A program made the translations under genes and the position numbers. DNA of 10,105 nt, from assembly GCA_900769095.1 (NCBI GenBank), contig CAAGFH010000272.1, forward strand, positions 1 through 10,105, written 5' to 3'. Source of the DNA: Methanobacteriaceae archaeon (GTDB lineage: Archaea > Methanobacteriota > Methanobacteria > Methanobacteriales > Methanobacteriaceae). The notes beneath the pieces were generated by a model. It ran no database searches. It was not told the DNA's origin and worked only from the letters and a program-made list of their open reading frames with translations. Below, piece by piece: positions 1 to 4,733 of this stretch (positions within the stretch are counted from its first letter, which is position 1; the number at the start of each line of letters is the position of its first letter).

Positions 1-271
1 AGTTTTTAGTAATGTTTTGTTTTTTAATAAAGTCACGGCAAACTTCCTGGAATTCTGCAGAACCAATTGTGTTTGCAGGAACGTTGTGGTCAAATATGAG
101 AGCTATTTTTTCAGGATCCCATACTTTTTCAGCTATTTTTTCAAATGTTTTAATAGCTGGTGGGGAAGTTCCGTCATGAGACATTGCAAGGTCAACTGGA
201 ATTTCAATAATTTCTCCAGGTGTTACCTCATGACCTGCTCTTTGTGATAATATTTTTTCAGTAATATTCAT
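1..271 (-). CDS. hacA: Homoaconitase / isopropylmalate dehydratase family large subunit, N-terminal part (cut by window edge)
   Basis: The first 90 codons are present, starting at ATG 271-269 and continuing past the left edge. The product begins MNITEKILSQRAGHE and contains a DLAMSHDGTSPPA stretch and a VFDHNVPA-like IFDHNVPANT stretch, both typical of the LeuC/homoaconitase branch of the aconitase superfamily (Fe-S dehydratases). The catalytic iron-sulfur cysteines lie further downstream and are not visible. Position 6 nt behind aksA on the same strand suggests the homoaconitase of coenzyme B synthesis (AksD/HacA), which isomerises homocitrate and its longer homologues, rather than the leucine-pathway LeuC. 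The two paralogues cannot be separated securely from this fragment alone. A weak ribosome-binding site, AAGGAA, lies inside the last codons of aksA, so translation is probably coupled to that gene. Confidence 0.88.
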   Translation of the reverse strand, partial: MNITEKILSQRAGHEVTPGEIIEIPVDLAMSHDGTSPPAIKTFEKIAEKVWDPEKIALIFDHNVPANTIGSAEFQEVCRDFIKKQNITKN

Positions 272-277
272 TGTAAT

Positions 278-1447
278 CTATTCCTTATTGTTGATTTTTT
301 TAACAATTTCCTTGAATACTTTGTCGTTAATGTATTTTCCTTCTTCTCTGGATTTTTTAACTTCTCTTACAATTTCAATGAGTTGTTCATCACTAACGTC
401 AACTTCACATTCATTTAATTTAGCTCTAACTGCTCTGCATCCAGAGTGTTTTCCTAAAACAAGTTGTCTTTTTTGTCCGACTAATTCAGGAACATATGGT
501 TCGTAACATAAAGGTTCTTCAATAACTGCATCAACGTGAATTCCGGATTCGTGTCTAAATACGTTATTTCCAACAACAGGTTTGTTAGGTGGAATTTGGA
601 GTCTGCTTGCGTTAGATACAATATCGGATAATTCTTTGATATATTTGGTTTTAAATCCGTAATCTTTACCGTAAAGGATTTTTAAAGCCATTATTAATTC
701 TTCAAGGGAAGCATTTCCTGCTCTCTCACCAATACCGTTAACAGTAGTTGAAATACCTTTTGCACCTGCTAAAATACCGGTAATGGAGTTGATAACTGCA
801 AGACCAAAGTCGTTGTGACAGTGGAGTGCAAGATTTACCTTTAAGTCTTTTACAAGTTCTCTTACAAGATAATCTATACCTTGAGGAGTGATTGCTCCTG
901 TTGTATCTGCAATGTGTACTCTGTCAGCACCACATTCTTCTGCTTTTGAGTATATTCTTTTTAAGAATTCAATATCTGTTCTTGTAGCATCTTCTGCGGA
1001 AAATGCAACATATAATCCATGATCTTTAGCATAGTCAACAGCAGTTTCACATAAGTTAATTGCATCTTGACGGGTGATGTGCATTTTGTGGTCTAAGTGA
1101 ATATCTGATGTTCCAACAAAAGTAATAATTCCACCTACATCACAATCAAGAGCTACATCGATATCTTCTTTTTTGGTTCTGGTTAAAGCTAAAATTGTAG
1201 CGTCAAGACCTTCATTAGCTATTGTTTTTACAGTTTCTTTTTCTTTTTCTGAAACTATTGGAAAACCTGCTTCAATTTGATGAATCTTAAACTGATCAAG
1301 CTTTCTAGCTATTTCTAATTTTTCCTCAAAACTAAAACAAACGCCAGGGGTTTGTTCTCCATCCCTTAATGTTGTATCATATATGAGTAAATCCTCAGGG
1401 AATTTTAATTCAGATTCTTTATTATAATGACTAATAAAATATTGCAA
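278..1447 (-). CDS. aksA: Homocitrate synthase AksA (coenzyme B 2-oxoacid elongation)
   Basis: This 389-residue protein belongs to the DRE-TIM metallolyase family of acyl-CoA-condensing enzymes. Visible motifs are the N-terminal YDTTLRDGEQTPGV (residues 23-36, with the catalytic Arg28), the metal-binding LHCHND (His209, His211), the glycine-rich NGIGERAGNA (238-247), and HESGIHVDAV (299-308) near the C-terminus. AFSAEDATRT (148-157) and the LGKHSGCRAV segment resemble methanogen AksA closely, as I remember the Methanocaldococcus protein. AksA condenses acetyl-CoA with 2-oxoglutarate and then with its longer homologues, on the route to 2-oxosuberate for coenzyme B. The neighbouring hacA fits the next step. 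The only upstream in-frame start is TTG at 1447-1445, because a stop follows seven codons further upstream. A TGTGAT sequence sits 3 nt before this TTG. Alternatives (isopropylmalate, citramalate or bacterial homocitrate synthase) fit less well. Confidence 0.93.
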   Translation of the reverse strand: MQYFISHYNKESELKFPEDLLIYDTTLRDGEQTPGVCFSFEEKLEIARKLDQFKIHQIEAGFPIVSEKEKETVKTIANEGLDATILALTRTKKEDIDVALDCDVGGIITFVGTSDIHLDHKMHITRQDAINLCETAVDYAKDHGLYVAFSAEDATRTDIEFLKRIYSKAEECGADRVHIADTTGAITPQGIDYLVRELVKDLKVNLALHCHNDFGLAVINSITGILAGAKGISTTVNGIGERAGNASLEELIMALKILYGKDYGFKTKYIKELSDIVSNASRLQIPPNKPVVGNNVFRHESGIHVDAVIEEPLCYEPYVPELVGQKRQLVLGKHSGCRAVRAKLNECEVDVSDEQLIEIVREVKKSREEGKYINDKVFKEIVKKINNKE

Positions 1448-1450
1448 TAT

Positions 1451-1490
1451 ATCACATCTAAAATATTAATTTGAATATATAATATATATT
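1451..1490 (-). promoter_or_regulatory. Short CYTH-aksA spacer with TATA-like run and weak RBS for the TTG start
   Basis: Only 41 nt separate the CYTH stop codon from the aksA start. On the minus strand the spacer contains an AT run (TATATATTATATA) that could act as a TATA box. A start site about 25 nt downstream would then give an almost leaderless aksA mRNA. TGTGAT at 1456-1451, 3 nt before TTG, matches the GGTGAT ribosome-binding site of the GTPase gene at 9904 in both sequence and spacing. No T-tract terminator separates the two genes, so read-through from the CYTH gene is equally possible. Confidence 0.4.
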
Positions 1491-2040
1491 AATTAGTTAT
1501 ATTTAAGTTTTCTAAAAGTTCCAAATATGAGGTTCTCTCAAAGCCGTCTGTTACTCCTAATTTTTCAAATAATTTGAAGATTTCATCTTGAGCATCAGTG
1601 TAGTTTTCCCCATCTTCAAGTGCAATTTCAATTTCCATATATGGGTCAAGTCCTTCGATGTCATCTAAGGATATTTCAAAGTTTTCATATGTGTAGTACT
1701 GTCTGTTTTTTCTAACTGCTCTTACTTTTCTAAAACCTATTGCTTCAAAAATATCTGAGCATTTGCCAGCATCTTCAATTCCCATTTCAATTTCTTTTCT
1801 GGTTTTTGAGTGTTTATCTATTTTAGGTCCTTTATATGTTATAAAAATGTTAACGTCTTCATTTTCTTTGGTTGTTCTTATTCTTAATGCTTCATCAGTA
1901 TCGGCAAAGTCTACAATAGGACTGTTGAAGTATATGTCCTCTTGGAATTCATGTTTACTTTTAGTTGCACCGATACTATCTAACTTTTCTTCCATTTCAC
2001 TAAAACTTGAAATTTTAGCCTTTACTTCCACTTCTATCAT
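1489..2040 (-). CDS. CYTH-domain protein (class IV adenylate cyclase / ThTPase-like, triphosphate tunnel fold)
   Basis: The 183-residue protein starts with MIEVEVKAKI, which holds the signature ExExK of the CYTH superfamily (Glu3, Glu5, Lys7). The ordered set of charged residues that line the triphosphate tunnel follows: LRIR (Arg53, Arg55), TYKGPK (Lys70), RKEIE (Arg81, Glu83, Glu85), Arg110/Arg113, and paired acidic residues in YMEIEIA (Glu136, Glu138) near the C-terminus. The length suits a single-domain CyaB-like protein. Family members bind nucleoside triphosphates, inorganic triphosphate or thiamine triphosphate with divalent metal. In archaea the true substrate is mostly unknown, so an adenylate cyclase label would be an over-call. 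ATG 2040-2038 is preceded by AGGGA. The gene reads away from tbp and toward aksA, and its promoter carries a striking palindrome. Confidence 0.85.
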   Translation of the reverse strand: MIEVEVKAKISSFSEMEEKLDSIGATKSKHEFQEDIYFNSPIVDFADTDEALRIRTTKENEDVNIFITYKGPKIDKHSKTRKEIEMGIEDAGKCSDIFEAIGFRKVRAVRKNRQYYTYENFEISLDDIEGLDPYMEIEIALEDGENYTDAQDEIFKLFEKLGVTDGFERTSYLELLENLNITN

Positions 2041-2106
2041 GTTATCTTCCCTTTGAGATTATTTATTTTTTGAATTAAACTTTATAACTAATCTTTTTGT
2101 ATAAAA

Positions 2107-2125
2107 GTTACTAATAATTAGTAAC
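2107..2125. promoter_or_regulatory. 19-bp palindromic operator candidate at the CYTH promoter
   Basis: GTTACTAAT and ATTAGTAAC form two 9-bp arms that are exact reverse complements around one central A. Read toward the CYTH gene, the palindrome begins one base after the TATA-like TTTATAAA at 2134-2127 and would cover roughly -21 to -3. A bound regulator there would block RNA polymerase or TFB. The TACT-N7-AGTA core is reminiscent of operators of the HxlR/MarR-type winged-helix regulators, but that link is inference from memory. Confidence 0.6.
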
Positions 2126-2126
2126 A

Positions 2127-2134
2127 TTTATAAA
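2127..2134 (-). promoter_or_regulatory. TATA box for the CYTH gene
   Basis: TTTATAAA preceded on the minus strand by GGTA fits an archaeal core promoter. The expected transcription start, about 25 nt downstream, falls near 2104, giving a leader of roughly 60 nt before ATG 2040. The element is itself symmetric, so its direction is assigned only from the gene it faces. Confidence 0.5.
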
Positions 2135-2249
2135 TACCTATTATCTTACTATTATTTTAAGTTTATATATAAATAAAATCTTATTTTCAAAATTAAAAAA
2201 ATTCCTATTTTTTTTAAAATTTTGATTAATTTATTTAAATAAACATACC

Positions 2250-2257
2250 TTTATATA
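2250..2257 (+). promoter_or_regulatory. TATA box for tbp (and serB)
   Basis: TTTATATA, preceded by a C, is a near-ideal archaeal TATA box. A start site about 25 nt downstream would fall near 2280 and give a leader of about 76 nt before the TTG start of tbp. Because the gene product is the TATA-binding protein, this promoter is a natural candidate for feedback on its own synthesis, although nothing in the sequence proves that. Confidence 0.6.
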
Positions 2258-2341
2258 CTATTTGAATTAAATATTTTATTAGTAAAAATTTAACTTAATT
2301 TTATTGTTTTCTTAAATTTTACTATTCTACTTTTAATAATT

Positions 2342-2349
2342 AAGGAGGT
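2342..2349 (+). promoter_or_regulatory. Strong ribosome-binding site that fixes the tbp TTG start
   Basis: AAGGAGGT is close to fully complementary to the archaeal 16S rRNA 3' end. It ends 6 nt before TTG 2356, and its GGAGG core ends 7 nt before it. There is no ATG or GTG nearby in frame, so the gene starts with TTG. Confidence 0.85.
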
Positions 2350-2355
2350 TTTAAA

Positions 2356-2901
2356 TTGACCGATGTTGAAATAAAAATTGAAAACATTGTTGCTTCTGCA
2401 AGCATTGGTAAAGACATTGTTCTTACTGAAGTGTCCCAAGCTTTAGAAGGGGTTAATTTTAATCGTGAACAGTTTCCGGGATTAGTCTTTAAACTAAAAG
2501 ATCCCAAAACAGCAGCATTAATTTTTAGCTCTGGTAAGCTTGTATGTACTGGAGCAAAATCTATAGATGATTCTAAATTAGCAATCAAAAAAACTGTAGA
2601 TTTAATGAGGACTATTGATACTGAAATTCCTCATGAGTTTGAAATTAAAATTCAAAACATTGTGGCTTCTGCTAACTTAGAATCCACATTAAATTTAGAA
2701 GCCGTAGCTTTAGAACTTGAAGATACTGAATATGAACCAGAACAATTCCCTGGTTTAGTATACAGACTATCTGACCCTAAAGTGGTTTTATTATTATTCG
2801 GCTCAGGTAAAGTAGTTTGTACCGGAGCTAAAACAAAAAGCGACGCTAAATTAGGTGTCGAAAGAGCTTACGATAGATTAAGTGAGCTAGATTTAATATA
2901 A
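2356..2901 (+). CDS. tbp: TATA-box-binding protein (TBP), general transcription factor
   Basis: The 181-residue product is the archaeal TBP, which binds and bends the TATA box and recruits TFB and RNA polymerase. The saddle-shaped fold is visible as two imperfect direct repeats. Residues 5-88 start EIKIENIVASASI, contain EQFPGLV and SSGKLVCTGAKS, and end in a helix. Residues 96-178 repeat this as EIKIQNIVASANL, EQFPGLV and GSGKVVCTGAKT. The repeat is also visible in the DNA (around 2366-2400 and 2639-2673). Length is normal for archaeal TBPs, and the long acidic tail seen in some of them is absent. The start is TTG 2356, chosen because of the strong AAGGAGGT just upstream. serB follows after 12 nt, so the two are probably one transcript. 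Confidence 0.97.
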   Translation: MTDVEIKIENIVASASIGKDIVLTEVSQALEGVNFNREQFPGLVFKLKDPKTAALIFSSGKLVCTGAKSIDDSKLAIKKTVDLMRTIDTEIPHEFEIKIQNIVASANLESTLNLEAVALELEDTEYEPEQFPGLVYRLSDPKVVLLLFGSGKVVCTGAKTKSDAKLGVERAYDRLSELDLI

Positions 2902-2903
2902 TT

Positions 2904-2909
2904 GGTGGT
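2904..2909 (+). promoter_or_regulatory. Ribosome-binding site for serB
   Basis: GGTGGT lies between the tbp stop codon and TTG 2914. It overlaps the alternative starts TTG 2902 and GTG 2905, which would therefore lack a binding site. Its GG core is 8 nt from TTG 2914, similar to the other genes here, which favours the shorter serB product beginning MIKLVVFDLD. Confidence 0.65.
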
Positions 2910-2913
2910 ATTA

Positions 2914-4443
2914 TTGATTAAACTTGTAGTATTTGACTTAGATAATGTTATTATTGATGGTGAAGCGATAGATGAGATAGGAAAATTAGCAAATGTTGAA
3001 GAAGACATAGCTGCAATTACTGAAAAAGCTATGCAAGGGGAAATCGACTTTGAAACTTCTATTAAAGACAGAGTTCAACTTCTTGAAGGTACTTCAATTG
3101 AAGATATCGAAAAAGTTGCTGATGAGCTCCCTTTAATGGCTGGTGCTTCTGAAGCTATCAAATCTTTACAAGATAATGACGTAGATGTAGCTATCATTAG
3201 TGGTAGTTTTGATGTAGTAGCTGAAAATGTTAAAGGTAAACTTGGAATCGAAAAAGTTTGCACTAACAGTTTCACTGTCGAAGATGGTAAATTAACTGGT
3301 GAAGTGACTGGTCCTTTAGTATCTGGTTCCAAATTAGATGTTTTAAACGGACTTGTTGAAGAAGCAGGAATTACTTTAGATGAAGTAGTTGCTGTTGGAG
3401 ATGGCGCTAACGACATTTCCATGATTGAATCAGCTGGTTGCGGAATTGCATTCAATGCAAAAGATTCTGTAAAAGAAATTGCTGATATTGTAATAGACGA
3501 AAAAGACTTAACCAAAGTCTCTGATGAAATCCTTAATCAATTAACCACTGATGATGCTGAAACTGAAACTGTAGAAGAAGAAAAAGCACTTCCTAAATCT
3601 GACTTTGTTCTCGCTGACACCATGGAAGGTGTTAAAAAACAAAAAGATGAAAAAGAAGCTGAAATCTCCAAAGTTGCTGACGAAAGAGAAAATTTCAACA
3701 AAATAGCTAAAGAACAACGTAAAATTAGAGATGAATTAAACGCATCTTTAAAAGAAAACTTAAACAAAGCTATTGAGTTCAGAAATGAACGTAATGAAAT
3801 TAACAAAGCTGTTGAAGCTGCTAAAAAAGCTCGTAATGAAGCTAATAACAAAATTAAAAGTTTAGAATGGTCTTCTGGTAAACGCGACAAAATCAAAATA
3901 GAAAATGAAATCAAAAAGATTGATAAAATCATTGAAACTCGCGTTTTAGACATTAAAAAAGAAAATCAGCTTGTTAAAAACGCAAACGATCTCAGAAAAC
4001 AATTAATGAAAATTCATGAAGATGAATCTGTTCAAGGTGAATCTCAAGAACTCAAAAAGTTATCTGAAGAAGAACACGAAAAAGTTATTACTCTTTCCGA
4101 AAAAGCTCAAGTTGCTCACGAAGAAATGCTCACCTACTTCAGAAAAACTGATGATATCAGAACTGCAGCAGATGAAGCACACAAAAAATTCATCGAAGCA
4201 CGTAAAAACGCTTCTGCTAAACATGAAGAATTCAAAGCAATTTTAAGCGACATTCACGTAATCAACAAAAAATTAGATACCAACAGACCTAAGAAAAGAA
4301 GAACTGAAACTAAACCTTCTAGTGGATCTAACAGAAACCGTGAAGAAAAAGAAAGAGCAGAAGAAATCTTTGCTAAATTTAAACAAGGTGGCAAAGTATC
4401 TACTGAAGAGATTTTACTCTTACAAAAATACAACATAGGTTAA
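2914..4443 (+). CDS. serB: Phosphoserine phosphatase SerB fused to a long coiled-coil domain
   Basis: The product has 509 residues from TTG 2914; starting at TTG 2902 would add four. Residues 1-205 form a HAD-type phosphoserine phosphatase, the last step of serine synthesis. Present are the nucleophile motif DLDNV (Asp8, Asp10), Glu17, Arg53, motif II SGSF (Ser96), motif III Lys140, and GDGAND (Asp163, Asn166, Asp167). These match the Methanocaldococcus enzyme closely as I recall it, so activity is expected. An acidic linker (about 207-226) leads into a charged coiled coil (about 235-452) broken near EWSSGKRDK (about 318-326). A basic linker (PKKRR, about 459-463) and a terminal helix, FAKFKQGGKVSTEEILLLQ, follow. 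The C-terminal half resembles the uncharacterised archaeal coiled-coil family I remember as COG1340. One uninterrupted frame argues against a frameshift artefact. Close coupling to tbp is notable. The coiled coil's role is unknown. Confidence 0.9.
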   Translation: MIKLVVFDLDNVIIDGEAIDEIGKLANVEEDIAAITEKAMQGEIDFETSIKDRVQLLEGTSIEDIEKVADELPLMAGASEAIKSLQDNDVDVAIISGSFDVVAENVKGKLGIEKVCTNSFTVEDGKLTGEVTGPLVSGSKLDVLNGLVEEAGITLDEVVAVGDGANDISMIESAGCGIAFNAKDSVKEIADIVIDEKDLTKVSDEILNQLTTDDAETETVEEEKALPKSDFVLADTMEGVKKQKDEKEAEISKVADERENFNKIAKEQRKIRDELNASLKENLNKAIEFRNERNEINKAVEAAKKARNEANNKIKSLEWSSGKRDKIKIENEIKKIDKIIETRVLDIKKENQLVKNANDLRKQLMKIHEDESVQGESQELKKLSEEEHEKVITLSEKAQVAHEEMLTYFRKTDDIRTAADEAHKKFIEARKNASAKHEEFKAILSDIHVINKKLDTNRPKKRRTETKPSSGSNRNREEKERAEEIFAKFKQGGKVSTEEILLLQKYNIG

Positions 4444-4472
4444 GCTTCTTAACCTACTTTTTTTTATTTTTT
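4436..4472 (+). terminator. Hairpin plus T-tract terminator overlapping the serB stop codon
   Basis: TAGGTTAAG (4436-4444) pairs exactly with CTTAACCTA (4448-4456) around a 3-nt loop, followed by eight T, an A, then six T. This is a classic intrinsic-terminator layout, and the stem includes the last codons and TAA of serB. The next gene starts only 11 nt after the T-tract. Confidence 0.72.
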
Positions 4473-4483
4473 AAGGTCTTAAC

Positions 4484-4630
4484 ATGACTGAAGAAAAAAT
4501 CGAGACTTGTTTTATTTGTGGTAAAAAATTTGACATGAATAAGGCAGACCTTGCATATTATCGTAACGGTAAATTTCCTATTTGTGACTTTTGCGCTGAT
4601 TTTTATCGTTTTTACAACGAAGATTTATAA
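4484..4630 (+). CDS. Small four-cysteine, probably zinc-binding protein (48 residues)
   Basis: An ORF of 48 codons reads MTEEKIETCFICGKKFDMNK and ends FYRFYNEDL. Two CxxC pairs, Cys9/Cys12 and Cys34/Cys37, are 21 residues apart, and the first is followed by GKKF. This is the usual spacing of a treble-clef or zinc-ribbon knuckle pair. AAGG at 4473-4476 lies 7 nt before ATG 4484, the same spacing as at other genes here, which supports real translation. The second half is aromatic-rich (YY, FYRFY), possibly a packing surface. Such mini zinc proteins may bind nucleic acid or act as subunits of larger complexes, but no specific function can be assigned. It sits between the serB terminator and the topA promoter. 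It may be expressed by read-through, or from a promoter inside the serB end that I could not identify. Confidence 0.75.
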   Translation: MTEEKIETCFICGKKFDMNKADLAYYRNGKFPICDFCADFYRFYNEDL

Positions 4631-4632
4631 CT

Positions 4633-4639
4633 TTTTTTA
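4633..4639 (+). terminator. T-tract after the Cys4 gene
   Basis: Seven consecutive T begin 2 nt after the stop codon, and further T-rich runs follow to about 4660. There is no stem. Archaeal RNA polymerase can terminate at such U-rich stretches without a hairpin. Confidence 0.4.
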
Positions 4640-4671
4640 ACTTTTCAATTTCAATTTTTATTCAAAATATT

Positions 4672-4679
4672 TTTATATA
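4672..4679 (+). promoter_or_regulatory. TATA box for topA
   Basis: TTTATATA with an A-rich upstream flank (CAAAATATT) is a strong archaeal core promoter. Transcription would begin near 4702, about 32 nt before ATG 4734. The leader contains CCGGGGG, the only G/C-rich block in this spacer, which probably provides the ribosome-binding site. Confidence 0.62.
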
Positions 4680-4733
4680 ACCTATTATTATAATCATAAG
4701 TATTATTTTTTTTAAACCGGGGGTTTTATAAAA

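Larger units (their letters stand above)
2041..2355. other. Divergent AT-rich intergenic region between the CYTH gene and tbp
   Basis: This 315-bp region has no open frame of credible coding character and is dominated by A/T runs. It contains a TATA box and 19-bp palindrome serving the minus-strand CYTH gene, a symmetric TTTATATATAAA at 2162-2173 that could direct transcription either way, and a good plus-strand TATA box at 2250-2257 for tbp. No tRNA, snoRNA-like box pair or riboswitch-like structure was recognised. Confidence 0.7.

Noticed and set aside
278-1447. Isopropylmalate or citramalate synthase as the identity of the minus-strand synthase
   Set aside because: Sequence blocks such as AFSAEDATRT and HESGIHVDAV, the short length without a C-terminal regulatory domain, and the homoaconitase-type neighbour fit AksA better.
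2162-2173. TTTATATATAAA as the main tbp promoter
   Set aside because: It is a fully symmetric AT sequence that arises easily in this AT-rich DNA, and the TATA box at 2250-2257 is better placed for tbp. A secondary role cannot be excluded.
2366-2673. Direct DNA repeat at about 2366-2400 and 2639-2673
   Set aside because: It reflects the two-fold internal repeat of the TBP fold, not a separate repeat element.
3075-3953. Long minus-strand open frames of about 146 and 138 codons opposite serB
   Set aside because: They lie fully antisense to a gene with intact motifs. Their Ser/Leu/Ile-rich composition is what antisense reading of Lys/Glu/Asp-rich coding DNA produces, and no motif or ribosome-binding site was seen.
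4016-4246. Plus-strand 76-codon frame inside serB, in another frame
   Set aside because: It is a lysine/leucine-rich shadow of the coiled-coil coding sequence with no credible ribosome-binding site.
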